Shown: piece by piece, positions 44,168 to 51,932 of the stretch | How positions within the stretch are numbered: the stretch's first letter is position 1 | How the letters are laid out: each line of letters opens with the position of its first letter | DNA from: Desulfurococcus mucosus DSM 2162 | GTDB lineage: Archaea > Thermoproteota > Thermoprotei_A > Sulfolobales > Desulfurococcaceae | DNA length: 64,000 bases | NCBI RefSeq assembly: GCF_000186365.1 | Contig: NC_014961.1 | Location: forward strand, 496,001 to 560,000 | Direction of reading: 5' to 3' | Made by a program: the position numbers and the translations under genes | The notes under the pieces: generated by a model | What the model was told of the DNA's origin: nothing | The model's database searches: none | What the model saw: the letters and a program-made list of their open reading frames with translations, nothing else

Positions 44168-44722
44168 CTAGGCCACCTCCACCGCCTTCATCAGTGCAAG
44201 GTTTCTCTCATCGAGCTTTGCCTCGAGTACCCGGATTGCCTCCTCAATAGACTTAACATCGAGGCCTCCGACCCCGATGGATGCAAGTGTTCTCCTCGCG
44301 TTTGCCACAGTGTTCCTCAGGGATACTGCGCCGGCTGCAAGGGATGCATCGTACTGTAGTAGCCTGTAGAGGTCGTCGCTGTTGATCCTCACCACGTTGA
44401 AGAAGGGCTTGTACCCGTAGGGAGCGTGCCTCACTCTTTCGGCAAGCGCGTCACACCTGTAGAGGAGTCTCTCAACCTCCCCGGCTAGGGTGGAGTAGCC
44501 TTGGGCACCGGTTATCTCCCTGAACAGGGCTCTGAGCTCGCCGGATGCATCCTTTAGAAGCGTGTAGAGCTTCTCCCTGACGATCCTGTCGGTTTCCCTC
44601 AGGACCTCCTTGTCCTTATACCCCTTGTACCCGGGGAACACGCTCAGGATCTTCTCCACTAGGCTTCTATCGCCCTTCGCCTGTGTAAGGAGTTCGTCTA
44701 TACTCACCCTGGGTCCACCCAC
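44168..44722 (-). CDS. Helical protein, first gene of the SPFH-SHOCT operon
   Basis: A 184-residue protein, almost all alpha-helical, with charged heptad-like stretches and no membrane segment. I recognise no family; by place and character it could play the role of PspA or of a coiled-coil partner, which is a guess. The start is GTG 44722 if the mRNA is leaderless (the TATA box is centred 24 nt upstream), or GTG 44707 with GGTGG upstream. It is directly followed, with no gap, by the SPFH gene. Confidence 0.65.
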   Translation of the reverse strand: MGGPRVSIDELLTQAKGDRSLVEKILSVFPGYKGYKDKEVLRETDRIVREKLYTLLKDASGELRALFREITGAQGYSTLAGEVERLLYRCDALAERVRHAPYGYKPFFNVVRINSDDLYRLLQYDASLAAGAVSLRNTVANARRTLASIGVGGLDVKSIEEAIRVLEAKLDERNLALMKAVEVA

Positions 44723-44740
44723 TATACTATTGGCTCAATC

Positions 44741-44751
44741 ACTATATAACC
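44741..44751 (-). promoter_or_regulatory. TATA-box promoter of the five-gene SPFH-SHOCT operon
   Basis: The minus strand reads GGTTATATAGT, centred 24-26 nt before the GTG at 44722. It lies in the short gap after the aminotransferase gene, so the operon has its own promoter. Confidence 0.6.
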
Positions 44752-44761
44752 CTACTGTATT

Positions 44762-46090
44762 TCACCAGCCCTGCATAAACCCGAGTACCTCGTCGGGCAC
44801 CCTGCCCTCGACAGCGTCGCGCAGCGACTCCTCGAGCACATCGATCCCCTTGTCGAGCTCCTCCATGGATATAGTGAGCGGGGGCATTATCCTCAACACG
44901 TTTCCATGGCTCCCTAGAGTCGTTACCAGGAGTCCCTTCTCCCATGCCCTCCAGCAAGTCTTCAGTGCGGTAGCCCTGTCAGGCCTCCTCGACGCCTTAT
45001 CCCTCACTACTTCAACACCTATCATCAAGCCGAGGCCTCTCACATCCCCCACCGCTTCAACCCTCTCAGCGATCTCTCTAAGCCTCTTGGAAGCGTGTTC
45101 TCCGAGAACCCTTGCCCTCTCAGCTAGGTGCTCCTTTTCAACAACCTCGATGGTGGCTAATGCGGCCCTGGCGCATACAGCGTGCCCCATATTGGTGAAG
45201 CCTAGTCCAAGCAGGGGCTGTGACTCCAGGATCTCGGCTCTCCCGATTACCGCTGATATAGGCATCCCGCCTCCAAGCGCCTTCCCAGCTAGGAGGAGGT
45301 CTGGCTCCACGCTGAAATGCTCCACGGCCCACATGCTCCCGGTTCTCCCTATCCCGGTCTGCACTTCATCACCTATTAAGACTACGCCGTGGCGATCAGC
45401 CACCTCCCTTAAACCCTTTAGGAACCCGGCAGGCGGCACTACGACCCCTGCGTCCCCTTCCACGGGCTCGAAGATTACGGCGGCCACATCCCCCTTGGCC
45501 TCCCTGATTTTCTCCTCGACCTCACTTAGGGCGAGGGCTGTGAGCTCGCCTGGCTTTTCGTAGCCGTCGACCCCCCATTTATTCCTATAGGGATTCGGAT
45601 ACTCGGCGTACAGGACTCTCCTGTAGACGGCTGCCCCTCTCCCCCTGCCAGCGAAGATCCCGCTGGCTGAGAGCGAGAGGTATAGTGTGCCGTGGAATGA
45701 TCCAGTGAAGGAGAGGAGCCATGGCTTCCCAGTGTAGTTCATGGATGAGGTTAAAGCTATCTCAGCCGCATCGGAGCCCGTGAACCCGTAGACAACTCTT
45801 TTATCGAAGCGGCCTGGAGTCACCTCCACCAGTTTTCTCGCAAGCCTAACGGGCTCCTCCATGTAGAAGTAGAGGGATGTATAGTTGAGGAGCCTCCTAG
45901 CCTGGTCAACCACGGCGTTGACAACCTCCTCCCTGTTAATCCCGACATTGTAGACCGCTGCACCCGACACGAAGTCGATGAATTCCCTTCCCTCGGCGTC
46001 AAGCACCCTGGCACCTCTGCCTTCGACAGCTTTAAAGGGGAAGTACTTGAGTGTGAAAGGCCTCGGTATGGGCCCTGGATCCAGGACCAC
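44762..46090 (-). CDS. Class III PLP aminotransferase (GabT/OAT-like or amino-acid racemase)
   Basis: A 442-residue PLP enzyme. The cofactor site is visible in FTGSDAAEIAL, SFHGTL, FEPVEGDAG, GDEVQTGIGRTG and the Schiff-base Lys in LLLAGKALGGGMP (near residue 272). Such proteins transfer the terminal amino group of 4-aminobutyrate, ornithine or N-acetylornithine. Several archaeal members of the same fold are broad amino-acid racemases or ornithine racemases, so the reaction is not settled. The GTG start has GAGGGGAGA upstream. It lies 39 nt before the SPFH-SHOCT operon on the same strand but with its own promoter near 46121-46137. Confidence 0.88.
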   Translation of the reverse strand: MVLDPGPIPRPFTLKYFPFKAVEGRGARVLDAEGREFIDFVSGAAVYNVGINREEVVNAVVDQARRLLNYTSLYFYMEEPVRLARKLVEVTPGRFDKRVVYGFTGSDAAEIALTSSMNYTGKPWLLSFTGSFHGTLYLSLSASGIFAGRGRGAAVYRRVLYAEYPNPYRNKWGVDGYEKPGELTALALSEVEEKIREAKGDVAAVIFEPVEGDAGVVVPPAGFLKGLREVADRHGVVLIGDEVQTGIGRTGSMWAVEHFSVEPDLLLAGKALGGGMPISAVIGRAEILESQPLLGLGFTNMGHAVCARAALATIEVVEKEHLAERARVLGEHASKRLREIAERVEAVGDVRGLGLMIGVEVVRDKASRRPDRATALKTCWRAWEKGLLVTTLGSHGNVLRIMPPLTISMEELDKGIDVLEESLRDAVEGRVPDEVLGFMQGW

Positions 46091-46149
46091 TTATCTCCCC
46101 TCTGAAGATGTGTCTAAGCATACATGATCTATTTATGTGTTGCACCCGG

Positions 46150-46185
46150 GAGCCCGTGTCTTTCAAGACGGGAGAGGAGGTCAGT
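46150..46185 (+). repeat. Solo TnpB-type 3' end (IS200/IS605 right-end hairpin)
   Basis: The sequence CCCGTGTCTTTCAAGACGGG is an imperfect hairpin, followed by AGAGGAGGTCAG, the same end found at 27751 (minus) and 51056. No TnpB coding sequence adjoins it. It lies in the divergent intergenic region between the aminotransferase and CytX-like genes. The rest of that 249-nt region holds the two promoters. Confidence 0.5.
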
Positions 46186-46301
46186 GCACATGGGAAGCGT
46201 TCTGGATCATGTTTCTCCACTTAATTCCCCGGTACCGTGACCCGTGGACTCCTCCCTGGGCTGTGTTTCATGGATGCTGGTACGATAACTTAATTATTAA
46301 A

Positions 46302-46313
46302 GTATTTTTAACC
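46302..46313 (+). promoter_or_regulatory. TATA-box promoter of the thiamine salvage operon
   Basis: GTATTTTTAACC is centred 26 nt before about 46333, close to GTG 46340, so the transcript is nearly leaderless. No THI riboswitch-like structure has room to fit. Confidence 0.55.
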
Positions 46314-46339
46314 CTGTAATCAATACCCCGTCAACACGG

Positions 46340-47635
46340 GTGGAATGTGTGGCAGGCTATGAGCTGGACTTGAAGCCCGTCCCACGCGGGGAGAGGAGCC
46401 TCGGCTTCCCAGAGGTTTTCAGCATATGGTTCGGCGCCGGGATAAGCATAGCGGAGTTCTGGGCCGGCGCGATGCTGGTGGGCGTGCTGGGCCTTAACCT
46501 GCCTTCAGCCATCTTGGCAACCATCCTTGGGCACTTGCTCGGCAACACGATCCTGGCTGCGGTGTCGCTGATGGGCTACTACTCGGGTGTGCCCACAATG
46601 GTTTTATCGAGGATCAGCTTGGGTTCAAGGGGGTCGATTGCAGCATCCATCGCCAACTACCTTCAGCTCGTAGGCTGGACGGCTGTAATGCTGGTTGTCG
46701 CTGCCAGGGCCTCTGAGACTGTTCTAGCAGAGGCCTCGGGTTTGAAGGGGTGGATGGTTTACTCGTCTTCAATAATGCTGATAGGCCTCGCAGTTGTTGC
46801 CTGGGCGCTTACAGGGGTGAAGGGCTGGAGGAGGGTGGAGCTTGCTTCAGCAGCCGCGTTAGCGGTTCTGTCGGCATGGCTCACAGCAGTGGTTGCGTCC
46901 AGCCGTGACCTGCCGCGGCTGCTCGCTGAACCCTTAGTTATCGATGAAAGGTTCTGGCTCGGGGTAGACCTGGCTGCAGCCATGCCCGTGTCATGGGCTC
47001 CCGTGGCAGCCGACTACTCGAGGTTCTCTAGGAGCGGGCTGGCAGCTTTCTGGGGAACCTATGTAGGCTACTTTGCCTCCAGCAGCCTCTTCTACATTAT
47101 AGGGGCGTTATCCAACCTCCTCGTCAACCAGCCCGACCCGGTTGGGGTGATAGCTGTCTACGGGCTCGGCGTGCCGGCAATGCTCCTAGTGGTGTTGTCA
47201 ACCACGACGACCACGTTCCTCGACGTCTACAGTGCGGCGATCAGCCTCAAGAACACGTTGCCGCGTATCGATATAAGGAAGCATATAGTTGTCGCAGGCG
47301 TCCTCGGCATAGGGGTGGGCCTCGTCTTCCCGGTGGAGTCATACGAGTGGTTCCTACTGCTCATAGGCGGAGTCTTCACCTCGCTCTCAGGGGTTATGGT
47401 AGCCGACTTCCTCAGGAATAGGTTGGCTTACGTTGAGTGGAGGGATCCCGTGGTTCACGTGGAGACCCGGGGACTAGTAGCATGGGTCGCCGGCACAGTA
47501 CTCTACATCCTCCTCTCGGCCTCCAGCATTCTCCCAGAGGTTGAGATACCCTTGTTCTCGGATATCGGTGCGATCACGGGTTCAACCCTTCCCTCCCTGG
47601 CTGTCTCCACCCTCTTAGCGCTTATATTGGGGTGA
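46340..47635 (+). CDS. cytX: NCS1-family permease, probable thiamine-precursor (CytX-like) transporter
   Basis: A 431-residue permease with about twelve helices. NCS1 features are the early SLGFPEVFSIWFGAG segment and the helix containing SWAPVAADYSRFSR (about 218-231). NCS1 carriers import nucleobases and related pyrimidines with a cation. Here the genes that follow, with 4-nt overlaps, are an AIR-synthase-like protein and ThiD-ThiN, so the cargo is probably hydroxymethylpyrimidine for thiamine synthesis, as with bacterial CytX. The role is inferred from context. Confidence 0.82.
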   Translation: MECVAGYELDLKPVPRGERSLGFPEVFSIWFGAGISIAEFWAGAMLVGVLGLNLPSAILATILGHLLGNTILAAVSLMGYYSGVPTMVLSRISLGSRGSIAASIANYLQLVGWTAVMLVVAARASETVLAEASGLKGWMVYSSSIMLIGLAVVAWALTGVKGWRRVELASAAALAVLSAWLTAVVASSRDLPRLLAEPLVIDERFWLGVDLAAAMPVSWAPVAADYSRFSRSGLAAFWGTYVGYFASSSLFYIIGALSNLLVNQPDPVGVIAVYGLGVPAMLLVVLSTTTTTFLDVYSAAISLKNTLPRIDIRKHIVVAGVLGIGVGLVFPVESYEWFLLLIGGVFTSLSGVMVADFLRNRLAYVEWRDPVVHVETRGLVAWVAGTVLYILLSASSILPEVEIPLFSDIGAITGSTLPSLAVSTLLALILG

Positions 47636-48714
47636 TCCATGTGGGCCCGTATAGGATTGGTAAAGTGGATAAGAAAGTATTCGAGGAAATAATATTCCCG
47701 CACCTTGGGGCCGTGGCCGGGGAAGTGGCCGTCGGCCCCTCCTACGGCGTCGACTTCGCCGTGGTCGATGTAGGGGATAAGAGCCTCATATTCGAGGTCG
47801 ACCCGGTTTTCGTGGTGCCCCAGTACGGGTGGGAGAGGAGTGGCTGGTTCGCTGTCCACATACTCGCCAGCGATGTAGCTGTATCAGGGGTCCCCCCTAG
47901 ATACCTGTTCATAGACCTGAATCTCCCGCTCTCCATGAGGGATGAGGAGTTGAAGACCCTGTGGATGGCGATACACAGGGAGTGCGAGAAGCTCGGCATA
48001 GCGATAGTGGGCGGTCACACTGGTAGGTATGGCGGCGTCGACTACCCGATGCTGGGCGGGGCCGTGATGATGGGTGTGACAGGGAGAGGGAACTATGTGA
48101 CACCCGCGGATGCCAGGCCAGGCGACCTAGTCCTGATGACTAAGGGGCCGGCTGTTGAGGCAGCCGGCATACTCTCCGTCATGTTTCCAAGCGTGCTCGA
48201 AGCAGAGTATGGCAGTGGCTTCGCAAGGGAGGCCCAGGGGATCTTCTGGCTCCAGACAGTTGTCCCCGACGCCCTCGCCCTTGCGGGAGCCGGCCTTAAA
48301 ACCGTTGTAACAGCCATGCATGATGCAACAGAGTACGGTGTATGGGGGGCTCTCCACGATGTAAGCGAGTCCAGCAGGGTGGGGATCAGGGTGTACAGGG
48401 ACAGGCTCTTCATACGGGGCGATGTAGCCAAGGTGCTGAAGGCCTTCGAGAAGTACACGGGGATGGAGATAGACCCGTTTGCAGCCATAAGCGAGGGGAC
48501 GCTGATAGCCACTGTGAAGAGGAGTAGGGTTAGCGAAGCACTGGAGGCATTGCGTAGGGCAGGGGTTGAGGCAGCCGTCATAGGCGAGGTCGTCGAGGGC
48601 AGTGGCGTGGAGCTCGTGGATGCATCCGGGGTCAGCAGGGTTGACAGGCCGCTTCAAGACCCCTTCTGGCCGGTCTTCTTCGAGGTCATGGAGAAGCTGG
48701 GTGGCGGCAGGTGA
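47632..48714 (+). CDS. AIR-synthase-related (HypE/ThiL superfamily) protein in thiamine operon
   Basis: A 360-residue protein of the PurM/HypE/ThiL ATP-binding superfamily. The order GVDFAVVDVG, FEVDPVFV, AVHILASDVAVSGVPPRYL, GGHTGRYGG and AMHDATEYGVWGALHD matches the family's glycine and Asp sites. HypE's C-terminal Cys motif is absent and so is the usual ThiL GDDAA start. It lies between the HMP permease and ThiD-ThiN, with 4-nt overlaps on both sides (GTGA), so a role in thiamine metabolism is likely (for example phosphate transfer), but the reaction is unknown. Confidence 0.78.
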   Translation: MIHVGPYRIGKVDKKVFEEIIFPHLGAVAGEVAVGPSYGVDFAVVDVGDKSLIFEVDPVFVVPQYGWERSGWFAVHILASDVAVSGVPPRYLFIDLNLPLSMRDEELKTLWMAIHRECEKLGIAIVGGHTGRYGGVDYPMLGGAVMMGVTGRGNYVTPADARPGDLVLMTKGPAVEAAGILSVMFPSVLEAEYGSGFAREAQGIFWLQTVVPDALALAGAGLKTVVTAMHDATEYGVWGALHDVSESSRVGIRVYRDRLFIRGDVAKVLKAFEKYTGMEIDPFAAISEGTLIATVKRSRVSEALEALRRAGVEAAVIGEVVEGSGVELVDASGVSRVDRPLQDPFWPVFFEVMEKLGGGR

Positions 48715-50075
48715 AGCAGATCCCAGTGGCTTTAACCATAGCGGGCAGTGACAGCGGCGGCGGAGCCGGGGTTCAAGCCGATCTTAAAACCTTCGCAGCC
48801 ATGGGGGTGCACGGCGCCTCAGCCATCACCAGTATCACAGCCCAGAACACGAGGGAGGTTAGAGCCATACACGATGTGCCCCCGGAGATCGTGAAGGCGC
48901 AGATAGAGGCCGTGGTGGAAGACATAGGGGTGGACGCCGCTAAGACAGGGATGCTGAGCAACAGCGGCATAATAAGAGTTGTTGCGGAGGCGGTTGAGAG
49001 ATACGGGTTCCCACTGGTCGTGGATCCAGTGATGATAGCTAAGTCTGGAGCCAGACTGCTCCGCGAGGATGCCGTGGAGGAGTTGAAGAGGCTTCTACGG
49101 CTAGCCAAAGTGGTAACACCCAACATACCTGAGGCAGAGGTGCTACTAGGAGAGGAGATCAAGGGTATCGGTGACGCTGAGAGGGCTGCCCGTGAAATAG
49201 CGGAGAGATACGGGTGTGAAGCAGTTGTGGTTAAAGGAGGCCACATGAAGGGCGATCTAGTTATCGACGTCCTCTACCACGCCGGCAGGATCACGGAGTT
49301 CAAGGGGCGTAGAATAGAGAGGCGGACGAAGCATGGGACCGGGTGCAGTTTCTCAGCAGCAATAGCGGCTGGGCTAGCCAAGGGGAGAAGCATAGAGGAG
49401 GCTGTCAGAGTAGCCCGTGAACTCGTTGAGACAGCGATAGAATACGGCTTGGAGGTAGGCGGCGGCCACGGGCCAGTGAACCCATCCGCATACATCTACA
49501 TACCCGCCGAGAGATACAGGGTGCTGGTCAACGTGGAGGAGGCTGTCAGGATGCTGAAGGATAACGAGAAGCTTGTTAACGCCTTAGTCCCAGAGGTAGG
49601 CATCAACATAGGGATGGCGATCGAGCACCCCTATGCGAGAACCCCCATGGATGTAGCGGCGGTTCCAGGCAGGATCACAAGGTACAGGGATGGCTTAATG
49701 GTGCCGGGGAAACCCGAGTTCGGGGTCTCGAGGCATATTGCGAACGCGGTGTTAACAGCTATGAGAATCAACCCCTCCATAAGGGCTGCAGCAGACATAG
49801 CTATGCCTGATGGATGGGAGGAGGCCGCCCGTGGACTCGGCTTCAAGACATCGTACTTCGACAGGAGGCTTGAACCACCCGAGGTGAAGCGTGTTGAAGG
49901 CGGTACAACTAGGTGGGGGGTTGAATGGGCTGTTAGGAGAACCGGGGGAGTGATCCCGGATATAATAGCCGACTACGGTGAGCACGGGAAGGAGCCGTTG
50001 CTCCTCGTCCTCGGTGAGACGGCTACCGATGTAGCCGGTAAGATAGTGAGGTTGGCGAGGACGCTCCATGGTTGA
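48711..50075 (+). CDS. thiDN: Bifunctional HMP(-P) kinase / thiamine-phosphate synthase, ThiD-ThiN fusion
   Basis: A 454-residue protein. Residues 1-250 are ThiD: IAGSDSGGGAGVQADLKTF at the N-terminus, VDPVMIAKSGARLL near 105, KGGHMKGD and the catalytic KHGTGCSFSAAIAAGLAKG near 205. The remaining ~190 residues are ThiN, the archaeal thiamine-phosphate synthase domain (VPEVGINIGMAIEHPYARTP, GKPEFGVSRHIANAVL). The enzyme phosphorylates hydroxymethylpyrimidine phosphate and then joins it to the thiazole phosphate. GTG start 48711 overlaps the upstream stop by 4 nt. Confidence 0.95.
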   Translation: MKQIPVALTIAGSDSGGGAGVQADLKTFAAMGVHGASAITSITAQNTREVRAIHDVPPEIVKAQIEAVVEDIGVDAAKTGMLSNSGIIRVVAEAVERYGFPLVVDPVMIAKSGARLLREDAVEELKRLLRLAKVVTPNIPEAEVLLGEEIKGIGDAERAAREIAERYGCEAVVVKGGHMKGDLVIDVLYHAGRITEFKGRRIERRTKHGTGCSFSAAIAAGLAKGRSIEEAVRVARELVETAIEYGLEVGGGHGPVNPSAYIYIPAERYRVLVNVEEAVRMLKDNEKLVNALVPEVGINIGMAIEHPYARTPMDVAAVPGRITRYRDGLMVPGKPEFGVSRHIANAVLTAMRINPSIRAAADIAMPDGWEEAARGLGFKTSYFDRRLEPPEVKRVEGGTTRWGVEWAVRRTGGVIPDIIADYGEHGKEPLLLVLGETATDVAGKIVRLARTLHG

Positions 50076-50087
50076 CCACGTGGTTAA

Positions 50088-50099
50088 TGCTTAATAACC
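50088..50099 (+). promoter_or_regulatory. TATA-box promoter of bioY
   Basis: TGCTTAATAACC predicts transcription near 50120 and a ~33-nt leader to ATG 50153. Confidence 0.45.
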
Positions 50100-50152
50100 T
50101 GAGAATGCCACGCTGAGATCAGGCACTGGGTCGGTTCAACGGGTGCACAGGA

Positions 50153-50806
50153 ATGAAGCAGCGGAAACGTGGAGCAATATGCGTACCCCAGCAGAAAGTC
50201 CTCGTAGAGTCAAAGACCCAGGGTAGCATCGCGTTGAAAGCATTGATGCGTGAAGCCTTGATCATAGTGCTCGGGGTAGCCGGACTAGCTCTCTCAGCAA
50301 GGATAAGGCTTATACTACCCTTCACCCCGGTTCCCTTCACGCTTCAAACCCTCGTCTTATTCTACGAGATCCTCGCGCTGGGCCGGAGGGCGTGGAGGAT
50401 TACAGCAACATATGTTCTCCTAGGTCTAGCAGGCCTACCCGTCTTCGCCTACGGTGGCGGGCCAGGCTATGTTTCCTCACCGACCTTCGGCTACCTACTC
50501 GGCTTCACCGTTGCAGCCGCTGTAGGAGGCTGGATCATTGGCGGAGGCCTCCTGGTTACACCGCGTAGGCTCCTCACAGCCCTAGCAGCCTCCATCACCG
50601 CTGTCTACGCGCTGGGTGCAGCGTACCTGGCTGCATGGGTCACCATACTCTCCAATGCTCCATTACACGTGGCTCTCGCAATGGCTGTGGCTCAGGGGAT
50701 AGCCCCCTTCATAGCCCTAGACGTGGTTAAAGCCCTCATTGCAGCCGGCGCACTCTACGCCACAAACAAGGCTGCCACGTGGATCAGGTATGGTTCACGA
50801 CGCTAA
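50153..50806 (+). CDS. bioY: BioY, biotin-specific S component of an ECF transporter
   Basis: A 217-residue membrane protein with six helices. The BioY core is clear: FTPVPFTLQTLVLFYEIL and GLAGLPVFAYGGGPGYVSSPTFGYLLGF. It binds biotin and needs an ECF module (EcfA/EcfA'/EcfT), none of which is coded in the window; some BioY can transport alone. The ~30 residues before GSIALKALMREAL are unusual and the true start may be later. The presence of biotin uptake contrasts with the atypical, biotin-carboxylase-like gene at 6711. Confidence 0.92.
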   Translation: MKQRKRGAICVPQQKVLVESKTQGSIALKALMREALIIVLGVAGLALSARIRLILPFTPVPFTLQTLVLFYEILALGRRAWRITATYVLLGLAGLPVFAYGGGPGYVSSPTFGYLLGFTVAAAVGGWIIGGGLLVTPRRLLTALAASITAVYALGAAYLAAWVTILSNAPLHVALAMAVAQGIAPFIALDVVKALIAAGALYATNKAATWIRYGSRR

Positions 50807-50854
50807 TTCAAGCATCCCACATGTTTGCCCAGTAGGTATCAATCTTTATATTCA

Positions 50855-51056
50855 CTCGTATCCAGGGGCTCCCGCCTCACCCAGGGTTCACGGGCAGTCG
50901 CCCCAAACAGCACACGGAACCCGTACCATCCTTCGTAGAGACAGGGGTCTCTGACGCTCTGTCTGCCCGTAGATGACGTGTGTAAACCCGGGGAGATGCA
51001 GGGGGATCAGTGAACCCCTTAAACGGGGAAACCAATTTAGGACGGGGAGGAGGTCA
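50855..51056 (+). mobile_element. TnpB C-terminal/3'-end relic (IS200/IS605 type)
   Basis: The plus strand encodes TRIQGLPPHPGFTG near 50857, like the relic at 13330, and then MTCVNPGRCRG at about 50970, like MTDVNPNKCGE at 27751. It ends in GGACGGGGAGGAGGTCAG (51040-51057), the same terminal end. The frame is broken several times, so no protein is made. The rest of this 390-nt gene-free stretch (50807-50854 and 51057-51197) holds only the promoter of the next gene. Confidence 0.6.
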
Positions 51057-51152
51057 GCCTCCACTACCATGGTGCCTGGTGCAATCCTCGCAACGTCGCG
51101 GCGCGTCATCACTGCCCGATACAGGTGTTTCAATCTATGAGGGCGGCTGAAG

Positions 51153-51163
51153 AGATATAAGCC
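51153..51163 (+). promoter_or_regulatory. TATA-box promoter of the flavin reductase-like gene
   Basis: AGATATAAGCC predicts transcription near 51184; GGTGAG then precedes ATG 51198. Confidence 0.5.
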
Positions 51164-51197
51164 TGCTATGCTGAAGTGATGCTTGGTGAGGGGATCC

Positions 51198-51722
51198 ATG
51201 GAGAAACCCTACAGGCTCCTCTACCCTCTTAGGACATTCCTTGTTACCTCTGGTGTTTACCCGGAGCACTTCGACGTCATGACCGCTGACTGGGTTGTCG
51301 TCTTGTCCGGTGAGCCCTTCATGGTCGGGGTGTCGGTGTCGCCTCGGAGGTATACCCATAGACTACTGAAGAAGCATGGCGAGTTCGTTGTAGCCGTGCC
51401 AACGCTTAGCATGTTGAGAGGCGTCTGGCTAGCCGGGACAGAGAGCGGGCCCTCCAAGGTACCGAGGCTCGGCTTCAAGCTGAGGAGAGGAGAGGTTGTT
51501 AAGGCACCGCTCGTTGAGGATGCCGTCGCAAACCTTGAATGCAGAGTGGTGGACTCCAGGGTCTACGGGGACCACGAGTTCTTCGCCGGTGAAGTCGTTA
51601 AGGAACACTATGCGCCTGAAGCATACCCGGGCATGGAGCCCTCGCTTTCCGCCGGCTTCCTGCTACATGTAGCCGGCGGCAGGTTCACCACTGTTTCCAG
51701 CGTGATCCACGGGGCTGATTAA
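51198..51722 (+). CDS. Flavin reductase-like FMN-binding protein
   Basis: A 174-residue split-barrel flavoprotein of the DIM6/NTAB group. MTADWVVVLSGEPFMVGVSVSPRRYTHRLL (about 28-57) and EFVVAVPTLSM are typical of the FMN-binding barrel. Members reduce flavins or act as FMN-dependent oxidoreductases; substrate not readable. The start at ATG 51198 has GGTGAG upstream; the TTG 15 nt earlier is less likely. It is monocistronic. Confidence 0.85.
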   Translation: MEKPYRLLYPLRTFLVTSGVYPEHFDVMTADWVVVLSGEPFMVGVSVSPRRYTHRLLKKHGEFVVAVPTLSMLRGVWLAGTESGPSKVPRLGFKLRRGEVVKAPLVEDAVANLECRVVDSRVYGDHEFFAGEVVKEHYAPEAYPGMEPSLSAGFLLHVAGGRFTTVSSVIHGAD

Positions 51723-51868
51723 CGCGTCCACGGCTCCGTGCCGGCGACTCGTGAGGCCTGGCGGAGGCTATAGGTGTCTATGGGTTGCAGGGAGTAGTTC
51801 TCCGCAGTGTTTTCAACGCTCGCTGCCGCCGGGATCAATGTATGTTTGAACCGGGTTTTCATCGTAGA

Positions 51869-51881
51869 GATATTTATTAAC
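51869..51881 (+). promoter_or_regulatory. TATA-box promoter of the APC permease
   Basis: GATATTTATTAAC predicts transcription near 51901, giving a ~32-nt leader with GGTGG before GTG 51933. The remainder of the 210-nt gap (51723-51868) shows no other feature. Confidence 0.5.
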
Positions 51882-51932
51882 CCACCCCTCGTAAAGAATA
51901 CTACTTGTAGCTAGGGGTCTATTGGTGGGATA

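Noticed and set aside
51723-51868. Possible small RNA or tRNA in the gap before the APC permease
   Set aside because: No T-loop GTTCRANNC with matching stems was found, nor clear C/D boxes; I see nothing supportable.
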